Part shown: piece after piece, positions 1 to 6,477 of the stretch
Position numbering within the stretch: the stretch's first letter is position 1
How the letters are laid out: every line of letters starts with the position of its first letter
NCBI GenBank assembly: GCA_963536495.1
Contig: CAUTAF010000004.1
Coordinates: forward strand, 1 to 64,000
DNA: 64,000 nt
Source: CAJPPJ01 sp963536495
GTDB lineage: Bacteria; Bacillota_I; Bacilli_A; RF39; UBA660
Direction of reading: 5' to 3'
The notes under the pieces: generated by a model
Databases searched by the model: none
What the model was told of the DNA's origin: nothing
Seen by the model: the letters and a program-made list of their open reading frames with translations, nothing else
Position numbers and translations under genes: made by a program

Positions 1-251
1 AGGCATACAATCTTGATTTTAACTTCAAAAATGGTGAAATAAACTTTGCTAATGAAAGTGAAAAAGGAAAGAAAAAAGTAAATAAAAAGATTAGTTTTGA
101 ACAAAATACTACTAAAATTAATCTTGAAATAGAAAAAAACAATATCATTCCATTAGATGTTAAAAAGAAAACTAAAAAGAAAAATATGTCAATAGTTAAG
201 AATAATAGTGAGTATCTAAATACACTAAAAGAAATTGAAATGAGTATTTAA
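1..251 (+). CDS. C-terminal end of an unidentified protein (5' truncated)
   Basis: An open frame enters from the left edge (first full codon at base 3) and stops at TAA 249-251, giving about 82 residues. The fragment is lysine/asparagine-rich, with a run of KKK motifs and the C-terminus EIEMSI. It has no recognisable domain and I do not identify it. Codon use matches the rest of the window. It is one of the few + strand genes and is followed by TCGCACGA repeats and a strong terminator at 386-429, so it looks like the last gene of a + strand unit lying mostly outside the window. Confidence 0.6.
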   Translation, partial: AYNLDFNFKNGEINFANESEKGKKKVNKKISFEQNTTKINLEIEKNNIIPLDVKKKTKKKNMSIVKNNSEYLNTLKEIEMSI

Positions 252-280
252 AAACTATTTTAAAAATTATTTTAAAAAAA

Positions 281-376
281 TCGCACGATTTTTCGCACGA
301 TTTTCTTTTAAAAAAGTTATTTAAAATCAACAAGAAACAGAAATTAAATAAAATTTTCGCACGATTATTCGCACGA
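281..376. repeat. Four copies of TCGCACGA in two pairs
   Basis: TCGCACGA occurs at 281-288, 293-300, 357-364 and 369-376. Copies within a pair are 12 bp apart and the pairs are 76 bp apart. In such AT-rich DNA four GC-rich octamers in 96 bp are not expected by chance. They lie between the end of the left gene and its terminator. Iteron-like or regulator-binding sites are possible; no function is shown. Confidence 0.6.
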
Positions 377-385
377 AATAAAAAA

Positions 386-429
386 ATAATCCTAAACATT
401 TTTCAAATTTGTTTAGGACTATTTTTTTT
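386..429 (+). terminator. Rho-independent terminator of the left + strand gene
   Basis: The stem AATCCTAAACA (388-398) pairs with TGTTTAGGACT (410-420) with one mismatch, followed by eight T at 422-429. On the minus strand an A/T-rich flank makes it a possible weak terminator for the small membrane gene too. Confidence 0.75.
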
Positions 430-521
430 AAATACATATATATACATAACAAGAGGTGATGAGAAACTAAATTTTTATTCTTTCATAGCCTTGTTTTTCA
501 TATTCTTTATCAATTAATTTT

Positions 522-671
522 TCAATTCTTTTTTCTATTTGTCTTTTTCTTCTTTGTAAAATTTTTTTTCTTTACAAAAGCTATTGTATCATTCACTACA
601 TCTATCACAATAAAAGCCAGTAAAAATGCACCACTTATCAATATTAAATATGCTAAATATGTCCACATCAT
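522..671 (-). CDS. Small membrane protein, apparently frameshifted
   Basis: ATG at 671 is preceded by an AAGGGGG ribosome site. The first 49-residue frame has one membrane segment at about residues 4-27 (YLAYLILISGAFLLAFIVI) followed by a lysine-rich tail and a TGA at 522. Shifting by one base at the run of eight T at 562-569 (A on the coding strand) continues into a basic coiled-coil-like tail, RQIEKRIEKLIDKEYEKQ, stopping at 467. The longer product looks more natural, so a homopolymer indel, a sequencing error or programmed slippage is likely. It has a TTGACT-17-TATAAT promoter at 728-756 and sits divergently from array A. Function unknown. Confidence 0.55.
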   Translation of the reverse strand: MMWTYLAYLILISGAFLLAFIVIDVVNDTIAFVKKKNFTKKKKTNRKKN

Positions 672-727
672 TTTAAAAAACCCCCTTAAATTTAAAAAGT
701 TTAATAATTAATTCTTTTGGTGTTTAT

Positions 728-982
728 ATTATACCATATAAAGAATATAAAGTCAATACTATATTATACCATTTAGAATTAAAAATAACTTGATTTTTTA
801 ACTTAAATATGATAGTATATAGATGTAAATTTACCAAGTGATTTTTTACTAAAGTATGATAAAATAGTGCTTTGAGTGAATATTGGAAAAATTGTAAAAT
901 GCTTGGGAAAAGTTGTTAAAGGACATTGGAAATATTAATAAAATAAGTGGATAGAGTTTATGAAAGTAACGGAAAATTGTTT
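728..982. promoter_or_regulatory. Divergent promoters and array A leader
   Basis: Leftward promoter: -35 TTGACT (751-756, complement), 17 bp, -10 TATAAT (728-733, complement), driving the small membrane gene. Rightward promoter: TTGATT 790-795, 17 bp, TAGTAT 813-818, expected start near 825. The roughly 158-base leader to the first repeat (983) is conserved in sequence upstream of arrays B, D and E and shortened at C. It contains CCAAGTG near its start and GCTTGG about 70 bp later, an inverted pair that is perfect in copy E. This holds the 312 bases between gene and array. Confidence 0.75.
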
Positions 983-1448
983 ATTAAAGTTTAACAAAAT
1001 TTGTTTTTAAATTTCATTCATTAGAAAAGTGTTTAAAATCAATGTATAAATTAAAGTTTAACAGAATTTGTTTTTAAATGAAGTTTTATATAAAGTATAT
1101 TCTGTTCTGTTTGATTAAAGTTTAACAAAATTTGTTTTTAAATCCTTATGTTGTGGTATTAATAAACTTAACTATACTATATTAAAAAATAACAGAATTT
1201 GTTTTTAAATTTGCATATTATAAAGCAAGTCAAAAAAAATTGATATTAAAGAATAACAGTATATGTTTTTAAATTTATAAAATGCTTTTAATTTTCCAAT
1301 ATAATATTAAAGAATAACTATATTTGTTTTTAAATCAGTATAGATTTACTAATTTATCCCCTATACTTTTTTAATTAAAGAATAACAAGATATGTTTTTA
1401 AAAACGAGAGAGAGATTTTCTTTTGTTAAAAATTAACAGGATATGTCC
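983..1448 (+). CRISPR. CRISPR-like array A (8 repeats, 7 spacers)
   Basis: Repeats start at 983, 1050, 1114, 1181, 1245, 1306 and 1374, with a tail-less terminal copy at 1425. Each is 30 bp, opening with ATTAAA and closing with TGTTTTTAAAT, with TAAC in the middle. Positions 7-9 and 15-20 vary between copies. Spacers are 31-38 bp, except the last, which is about 21. Several spacers read as plausible peptide code on the complement (for example 1336-1373 gives KSIGDKLVNLY), but none matches a gene in this window. The repeat resembles clostridial type I-B repeats ending in TAAAT. No cas gene is present nearby. Confidence 0.85.
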
Positions 1449-1452
1449 AAGC

Positions 1453-1490
1453 AAAAAAGAGGCTAGTTCAATTAACCTCTTTTTTTTTGT
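1453..1490 (+). terminator. Bidirectional terminator, array A / macro gene
   Basis: A hairpin formed by AAAGAGGCTAGTT and AATTAACCTCTTT, with an A-run before and a T-run after it, separates array A (+) from the convergent macro gene (-). Confidence 0.7.
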
Positions 1491-1507
1491 AAATTATAAA
1501 TTAAAAA

Positions 1508-1960
1508 TTACAAATAAATTTCTATAAGTAAATCATTATAAATATTTTCATCTAGTTCACTATGAAATTTACAAATTTCTTTGAATACTAAATTCCAATC
1601 TAATCCACCTAAACCACAACCAATTTTTGGCATTGCCACCGACTTTATATCTCTTTTTTCAATAGCAATTTTTAATTTCTTTAACCCATCTATGATAAAA
1701 CCTATCCTAGAGTTATCTTTCCAATGTATTTTAGTAGGAAAATTAATTATTTTCTTATTGTTTTCAGATGTTATAAGAAGTTTACCTACTGTCAAATCAC
1801 CTGATTGACAGTATTTTTTATATTTTTTAAAATTTTCAGGGTATTTTTCCTTAAATTGTAGTGCTAAACCTTTTCCCATAACTCCTACTGTATTTACAGG
1901 ATTAACCAAGTAAATACAGTTTGAATTAAATATATCTCCATTCTCAATTAATTTTAACAT
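1508..1960 (-). CDS. Macro-domain protein (ADP-ribose-binding / Appr-1''-p phosphatase-like)
   Basis: A single-domain protein of 150 residues. The N-terminal GDIFNSNCIYLVNPVNTVG and MGKGLALQFKEKYPENF, and the later MPKIGCGLGGLDW, are the classic macro-domain substrate loops (N/C-x-x-G, G-x-G-x-A, and P-x-I-G-x-G-L-G-G). Macro domains bind ADP-ribose and can remove ADP-ribose marks. In plasmids and phages they act as antitoxins (DarG type) or as counter-defence against NAD-based immunity. No DarT-like partner is visible here, so the biological target is unknown. ATG 1960 follows a GGGGG ribosome site and a TTGACA-17-TACAAT promoter (1994-2022). The gene lies between arrays A and B, and spacer 2414-2448 of array B matches its codons 4-15 at 34 of 35 bases, antisense. 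Confidence 0.9.
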   Translation of the reverse strand: MLKLIENGDIFNSNCIYLVNPVNTVGVMGKGLALQFKEKYPENFKKYKKYCQSGDLTVGKLLITSENNKKIINFPTKIHWKDNSRIGFIIDGLKKLKIAIEKRDIKSVAMPKIGCGLGGLDWNLVFKEICKFHSELDENIYNDLLIEIYL

Positions 1961-1993
1961 TTTAATACCCCCAATAACTTGTCTTTTTTTTAT

Positions 1994-2249
1994 ATTGTAC
2001 CATAATATATATAGTATGTCAATATTAATATTAAACCATTTAGATGTAAAAATTACTTGAAATTTTAAATAAAATATGATAGTATATAGATGTAAATTTT
2101 ACCAAGTGATTTTTTAAAAAGATATGATAAAATGCTGTTTTGGGTGAATATTAAAGATTTTATGAAATGCTTGGGAAATTTTGCTAAAGAACATTGGAAA
2201 TGTTAAAAAAATAAGTGGATAGAGTTTAAGGGAGTAATGAAAAATCGTT
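1994..2249. promoter_or_regulatory. Divergent promoters and array B leader
   Basis: Leftward: TTGACA (2017-2022, complement), 17 bp, TACAAT (1994-1999, complement) for the macro gene. Rightward: TTGAAA 2057-2062, 17 bp, TAGTAT 2080-2085 for array B, start near 2092. The leader 2092-2249 is closely similar to that of array A, including ACCAAGTGATTTTT, GCTTGGG, AACATTGGAAAT and AAGTGGATAGAGTTTA. An upstream copy of the -10-like box (AAATGGTTTAATAT on the complement) also recurs in every cassette. Confidence 0.75.
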
Positions 2250-3250
2250 ATTAAAGTTTAACAGGATATGTTTTTAAATTTCTGCCATTATTACATAATT
2301 AGCTAAAACTCCTGAATTAAAGTTTAACAGGATATGTTTTTAAATAGCTGTTAAATCCAAAAAAGAAGATATTGAAAACTTATATTAAAGTTTAACAGGA
2401 TATGTTTTTAAATCAATTTGAATTAAATATATCTCCATTCTCAATTAAATTAAAGTTTAACAGGATATGTTTTTAAATCTCATAGTGATATTTAACTTGT
2501 CTGTCCGTACTGCAATATTAAAGAGTAACAAGATTTGTTTTTAAATCTGTAAATATGTGGCTTTCTAAAGAAATAATCTTAATTAAAGAGTAACAGGATA
2601 TGTTTTTAAATGTGAAGTGGTAAACAAGGAAAAAACAGCTTGTAAGGAATTAAAGAGTAACAGGATATGTTTTTAAATGGTGGTAATATATACCCAGTAG
2701 CTGAAAATTGACTTAAATTAAAGAATAACAAAATATGTTTTTAAATATGTTTTCTTTTAAAAAAACTACTGTAACTCCTTTTATTAAAAAGTAACAAGAT
2801 TTGTTTTTAAATTTTTCAACTATCGTTTTATTTACCAGTTCTTTATATTAAAAAGTAACAGAATTTGTTTTTAAATAGTGAAGTACAAACTATCTTATCT
2901 CCTGCTTGACATATTAAATTTTAACAGAATTTGTTTTTAAATGGAAAATATTTTTATAAAGACTATGCTAATTATGAATTAAAAGATAACAAAATTTGTT
3001 TTTAAATTTTTGTTAGTAGTTAAGTCAGCGTCAAAATCGTAAAATTAAAGGATAACAATATATGTTTTTAAATATTTATGAAATGGGGATATGTAAGAGT
3101 ATCGACAGATTAAAGAATAACAAGATATGTTTTTAAATATTATTGTTAAATTATTCTTTTCAAAATTTCCACCATTATTAAAGTTTAACAGGATATGTTT
3201 TTAAAAAGTTGAAAAAATAGATATTGATTTAAAGATTAATAAGATGTGTA
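2250..3250 (+). CRISPR. CRISPR-like array B (16 repeats, 15 spacers)
   Basis: Repeats of 30 bp start at 2250, 2316, 2384, 2449, 2517, 2582, 2649, 2717, 2783, 2847, 2913, 2978, 3044, 3109 and 3177, with a degraded copy near 3226. Spacers are 34-38 bp. The first four repeats are identical; later ones differ at positions 7-9 and 15-20. Informative spacers: 2414-2448 matches the adjacent macro gene (34/35); 2877-2912 encodes on its complement CQAGDKIVCTS, resembling CQSGDLTVG of the macro protein; 3074-3108 encodes FMKWGYVRVST, the start of a serine resolvase; 2943-2977 encodes GKYFYKDYANY. The array lies between the macro gene and the 3309-3947 gene and ends in a terminator at 3255-3292. No cas genes. 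Confidence 0.9.
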
Positions 3251-3254
3251 AAAA

Positions 3255-3292
3255 TAAAAAGGTTAGTTGTTTAGACTAACCTTTTTTTTATG
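3255..3292 (+). terminator. Terminator of array B
   Basis: AGGTTAGT and ACTAACCT form a perfect 8-bp stem at about 3259-3282, flanked by A and T runs; it serves array B and the convergent 3309-3947 gene. Confidence 0.75.
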
Positions 3293-3308
3293 TTAAATAA
3301 ATATAAAA

Positions 3309-3947
3309 TTATATTACAGAAAACTTAATCATATAACTTTTTATTATGGCTCTTACATATTGCTCTAAAGCTAACAAAACTTCATTTCTTTCCTCTGATA
3401 ACTTTTTTAAAGTTTCAGCAACATAAGGGTGTACACCATTTTCTATATATTCTATGTTTTCTTGTTTTTGGTAAATCTTTTTTAGTTTTTTTCTAAGTTC
3501 TATATCTTCTTTTTCATTTCTTAAAGACATTTTAGAAGAAAAATGTTTAAAAAAACCTTTTTGTTCAAAACAATTTTCTGAATTATATTCTAAAGTATTG
3601 CTTTTATTTATCAAACCAGCCAAATAAAGATATTTCTTTTTAGCATTTTCTCCACCTAAGTGAGAAAGAATATCAGCTAAGATAATTTCTTCTTTGTAAA
3701 ACTTACCTATTCTTTTATTCCAACTAGCATTATAAATCAAACTCAATGCAATCGCTGAAATTAATTTTTTAGCATTTTCTTTCCAAAAACTATCATAGTA
3801 TTTAGAATTGTTTTTATCTTTTAAATTAGAATAAGTTTCAACTAATTCATCAACAAAAGCAATTAAATCATTATCACTTTCTCCACCATTACAAACAACT
3901 TTCAAACCTGAATTTTTAACTAATAAATTTTCTAAATTTTTCATCAT
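3309..3947 (-). CDS. Unknown protein, possibly a fragment of a TraG/VirD4-type coupling protein
   Basis: 212 residues, no signal peptide or membrane segment. The stretch DSFWKENAKKLISAIALSLIY recalls the DPFW-x-x-A-x-x-L-L-x-A-L segment that follows the P-loop region of TraG/VirD4 coupling proteins, and the C-terminal LEQYVRAIIKSYM could fit the same family. Walker A and B motifs are absent, so at best it is an inactive internal fragment or a distant relative. ATG 3947 has a GGAG site and its own promoter TTGAAA-17-TATAAT at 3981-4009. The last spacer of array B (3139-3176) encodes NGGNFEKNNLTI on its complement, loosely resembling NGGESDNDLIAF of this protein. Identification is weak. Confidence 0.55.
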   Translation of the reverse strand: MMKNLENLLVKNSGLKVVCNGGESDNDLIAFVDELVETYSNLKDKNNSKYYDSFWKENAKKLISAIALSLIYNASWNKRIGKFYKEEIILADILSHLGGENAKKKYLYLAGLINKSNTLEYNSENCFEQKGFFKHFSSKMSLRNEKEDIELRKKLKKIYQKQENIEYIENGVHPYVAETLKKLSEERNEVLLALEQYVRAIIKSYMIKFSVI

Positions 3948-3980
3948 AAAATTCTCCTTTCATTAATTTTTTGTATTTAT

Positions 3981-4009
3981 ATTATACCATAAATAAATAT
4001 GTTTTTCAA
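3981..4009 (-). promoter_or_regulatory. Promoter of the 3309-3947 gene
   Basis: On the complement: TTGAAA (4004-4009), 17 bp, TATAAT (3981-3986), with extended TGG before the -10. Confidence 0.7.
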
Positions 4010-4041
4010 TATTTTTTATCTTTTTAGATATTTTTCAAAAA

Positions 4042-4152
4042 CAAAAAAGAGAATAAAGGAGCATATTCTCTTTTTTTACTCATTTGATTAATTGTGAAAA
4101 GCTATTATTACATATTTTTTAATATATACAAAATTCTAAAAGGTTTTTATAC
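4042..4152 (-). ncRNA. Candidate small RNA of about 110 nt
   Basis: A complete promoter on the complement, TTGCCA (4182-4187), 17 bp, TATAAT (4159-4164) with extended TGG, reads left into sequence with no usable ORF. It ends at a terminator: GAGAATA/TATTCTC stem 4049-4070, with A-run 4043-4048 giving the U-tract. The same terminator also closes the 5349-4206 operon, so this may instead be an independently promoted 3' UTR. No family recognised. Confidence 0.4.
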
Positions 4153-4205
4153 AAGTGTATTATACCATAGATTTTTAAAAATGGCAAATATTTTTTTGTA
4201 TTTTT

Positions 4206-4415
4206 TTATAATTTATTTAATTTTTCTTTAAGTTCTTTTAAACAATTATCGCATAAAATTATTTTTTCAGTACAATTATGATTATCTCTTTCAACAACTA
4301 AAATGCTTAATTCATTTTCTTCTTTTTTACAACCACAACTTGAACAACTGTTACTTAAAAAAAGATAATCTTTTTGTTTCTTTTCTTCACTGTTTTTACC
4401 AATTAGTTTTATCAT
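4206..4415 (-). CDS. Small four-cysteine zinc-finger-like protein
   Basis: 69 residues from ATG 4415. The TTG at 4424 abuts the AGGTAGG ribosome site, so the ATG nine bases downstream is the better start. Cysteine pairs CSSCGC near residues 24-29 and CDNC near 55-58 look like a treble-clef or zinc-ribbon fold, with an HNC in between. Function unknown. It is last in a three-gene operon with the Panacea and YkgJ-like genes and overlaps none of them (17-bp gap). The operon ends at the hairpin 4043-4077. Confidence 0.65.
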   Translation of the reverse strand: MIKLIGKNSEEKKQKDYLFLSNSCSSCGCKKEENELSILVVERDNHNCTEKIILCDNCLKELKEKLNKL

Positions 4416-4432
4416 AACTTTCAACCTACCTT

Positions 4433-4888
4433 TTAAAAAATATATCCATTGTTTTCAAAATATCTCTTATTATGATATTCTTTTATCCAATCAGGATTAA
4501 CTTCAATTTTTCCTATATCATTTATATCAAAATTTTCTTGGCTATAAAATGGAATATAAGACATTGTAAGTCCACCTAAAGCTATTTCATTAAAATTAGA
4601 ATAATTTTCTATAACTTCATCTATAATTTCTTTTAAATCGTTATCTAATGAATTGTAATCGTATTTTTTGTATTCGTCTAAATTATATCTTTTTAAATTT
4701 TTAGAAAAATCAGGAACAGTTGCACCAAAAAAACCACAAACAATTTTTTCTTGAAAAGCAGGTTTATTATATTTTGTCAAAGAATAGGCTTGTATAAGAT
4801 AAAGCATTTTATCTATTTGAAATATTACTAACTTTTCATTTTTGTAAAGCATATATGAAATAATTTTATCTAAATTTTCAGTTTTCAT
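4433..4888 (-). CDS. Panacea-domain (SocA-like, former DUF4065) protein
   Basis: 151 residues. IDKMLYLIQAYSLTKYNKPA corresponds to the family signature L-x-K-L-L-Y-x-x-Q-A-Y/H-x-L, followed by VCGFFGATVPDFSKNLKRY in the position of the family's Y-G-P-x-V-P motif, and a C-terminal helix LKEIIDEVIENYSNF. Panacea proteins are antitoxins of very diverse toxins (PanAT systems) or proteolytic adaptors (SocA). The flanking YkgJ-like and zinc-finger genes are possible but unproven partners. ATG 4888 has a GGAG site 8 bases from the end of the upstream gene. Spacer 5571-5606 of nearby array C encodes MLYFIQAYSLVKY on its complement, an orthologue of residues in this protein. Confidence 0.75.
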   Translation of the reverse strand: MKTENLDKIISYMLYKNEKLVIFQIDKMLYLIQAYSLTKYNKPAFQEKIVCGFFGATVPDFSKNLKRYNLDEYKKYDYNSLDNDLKEIIDEVIENYSNFNEIALGGLTMSYIPFYSQENFDINDIGKIEVNPDWIKEYHNKRYFENNGYIF

Positions 4889-4896
4889 TTTTTCTC

Positions 4897-5349
4897 CTAT
4901 CTTTCCTTTTCATTCATTAACATATTACGCTTTGCTAAAATATGATTAACTTTTTTATTTTTAACAATTTTCTCTTGTAATTCTATTGGCAACAATTCAA
5001 ACAAAATTTTTTTATCATCATTTTTTACTGCAAATAAACTTTTAGAATTATTGTTTAAAAAATATTCAGCCGAACAAGTGTAAGCACTACATATCTTAGG
5101 TTTACTTGCATTATGGTAAATAGAACATTTCCCATTTATAAGGAATGGACAAGTCCACCACAAACTTTCGTTATCATTATAATATTTTTCTAAATGTATT
5201 GGTTTTAAAATTCTTTTTAATTTTCTAAAATTCATAATGTTAGTTCCTACTGTAAGAGAACAACATTCGTAGCAACTTTCAGGACATTTTCCGTCTACCA
5301 GCAAGTTTTTTCCTAAATGTTCTTGTATCATATTAAATAATCCATTCAT
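4897..5349 (-). CDS. YkgJ-family cysteine-cluster protein
   Basis: 150 residues. C-x3-C-x2-CC near the N-terminus (CPESCYECCSL), then WWTCPFLINGKCSIY and a C-terminal KPKICSAYTC, give the Cys pattern of YkgJ-type putative zinc- or iron-chelating proteins. Relatives occur next to flagellar, methyltransferase and toxin-antitoxin genes; the biochemical role is unclear. First gene of an operon with the Panacea and zinc-finger genes. ATG 5349 follows GGAAGTGA and a TTGACA-17-TATAAT promoter (5380-5408). It stands divergent to array C. Confidence 0.75.
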   Translation of the reverse strand: MNGLFNMIQEHLGKNLLVDGKCPESCYECCSLTVGTNIMNFRKLKRILKPIHLEKYYNDNESLWWTCPFLINGKCSIYHNASKPKICSAYTCSAEYFLNNNSKSLFAVKNDDKKILFELLPIELQEKIVKNKKVNHILAKRNMLMNEKER

Positions 5350-5379
5350 ATATATTCACTTCCTTTGTTTTGTGTGTAT

Positions 5380-5540
5380 ATTATATCATAATATATATAT
5401 TATGTCAATAATTTTTAGATATATATTAAACCATTTAGATGTAAAAATAACTTGATTTTTTGAGTTGAATATGATAGTATATAGTTATGAAATTTACCAA
5501 GTGATTATTTATTAAAGTATGATAAAATGATAATTTTAAT
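5380..5540. promoter_or_regulatory. Divergent promoters and shortened array C leader
   Basis: Leftward: TTGACA (5403-5408, complement), 17 bp, TATAAT (5380-5385, complement). Rightward: TTGATT 5452-5457, 17 bp, TAGTAT 5475-5480. The leader keeps ACCAAGTGATT and TATGATAAAAT but has lost about 110 bp of the distal part present in copies A, B, D and E. Confidence 0.7.
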
Positions 5541-5757
5541 ATTAAAGAATAACAAGATATGTTTTTAAACTATTTTACAAGACTATACGCTTGTATGAAA
5601 TAAAGCATTAAAGAATAACAAGATATGTTTTTAAATTTTAAAAGATATTTTTTAACACGATATTTTTTTTAAATTAAAGTTTAACAAAATTTGTTTTTAA
5701 ATCTCAATAAAAAAATTGAATATAGTTTCTATTAAAGTTTAACAGGATATGTTTAAG
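5541..5757 (+). CRISPR. CRISPR-like array C (4 repeats, 3 spacers)
   Basis: Repeats at 5541, 5607, 5673 and a truncated copy at 5731. Spacers are 36, 36 and 28 bp. Spacer 5571-5606 matches the Panacea gene (4770-4805, + strand) at 27 of 36 bases, and its complement encodes MLYFIQAYSLVKY against MLYLIQAYSLTKY in the gene, so it derives from an orthologue. The terminal repeat loses the TTTTTAAAT tail and is followed by an AAACAGTAATA-AAATAAA tract and a hairpin shared with array D. Confidence 0.85.
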
Positions 5758-5785
5758 TTTAAAAAAATAAAACAGTAATATAAAA

Positions 5786-5820
5786 TAAAAAAGAGTAGTT
5801 TTTTCTACTCTTTTTTTTAA
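5786..5820 (+). terminator. Terminator of array C
   Basis: AAGAGTAG (5791-5798) and CTACTCTT (5805-5812) form a stem with A and T runs. It is nearly identical to the array D and array H terminators and is bidirectional, serving the convergent 5869-6429 gene. Confidence 0.8.
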
Positions 5821-5868
5821 GAAAATAGACTTGTAAGTCCACTTTATTAATACTCTTTTTCTAATTTT

Positions 5869-6429
5869 TTATTTTTCTTCTTCTTCAGGTATAATCAACA
5901 TTTCATCTTTTACTTTTTCCCAAAAATTATTAAAATCTGTTTTATTTAAAACTTTTCTTGCCTCAATTTCATCTTTAAAATAGTTTCCTACTTTATAATC
6001 ACTATCATTTTCTTCTGAATTATTTTCAGTAACTTCAACAATTCTATTGCTAACAATCATAAAATAATTTTCTCCAACTTTCGCTCTCCACCTTATAGGT
6101 TTACCAAAATTCTTGTTTACTATATCTACAAGTTCCTTTAATTTGTATTCATATTCAGTTTCAAAAACATAAGGTTTTTCATCATTATTATTACTTAATG
6201 ATAAATGAGATTTATAGCAACTACTGTTATCATAACTGCTGAATTCTAAAACACAACTATATTTATCTTCGTAAGAACTTGAAAGATAATGTATTATTCC
6301 AGTAATTTTACTTTTTAATGCTTGTCTTTCCAATCCTAAAATGCTTTTATCTTTTTTTGTAACCCAAAAAGCACTATATTTATCATTAATTTTTTTTATT
6401 TCTATTTCTAAAACATTTTCTTTTTCCAT
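5869..6429 (-). CDS. Hypothetical protein, 186 residues
   Basis: No recognised domain. The protein is soluble and acidic, with an even mix of predicted strands and helices and the C-terminus IPEEEEK. A repeated YKLKEL / YFKDEIEARKVL helical pattern is visible, and RWRAKVGENYFMIVSNRIVEV looks like a beta-sheet core. ATG 6429 follows GGGAGATG and a TTGACA-17-TATAAT promoter. It is a single-gene unit divergent from array D and convergent with array C, the same arrangement as the macro and small-membrane genes. It may therefore be a cargo gene of the array cassette. No function can be assigned. Confidence 0.6.
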   Translation of the reverse strand: MEKENVLEIEIKKINDKYSAFWVTKKDKSILGLERQALKSKITGIIHYLSSSYEDKYSCVLEFSSYDNSSCYKSHLSLSNNNDEKPYVFETEYEYKLKELVDIVNKNFGKPIRWRAKVGENYFMIVSNRIVEVTENNSEENDSDYKVGNYFKDEIEARKVLNKTDFNNFWEKVKDEMLIIPEEEEK

Positions 6430-6477
6430 AAAGTTTCATCTCCCTTTTCTCTATTCTTTCACTTCATTTATATGTAT

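Noticed and set aside
983..3206. Arrays as replication iterons or simple tandem repeats
   Set aside because: Intervals are unique sequences of regular 34-38 bp, several of which encode recognisable peptides and match genes; this is CRISPR-like, not iteron-like.
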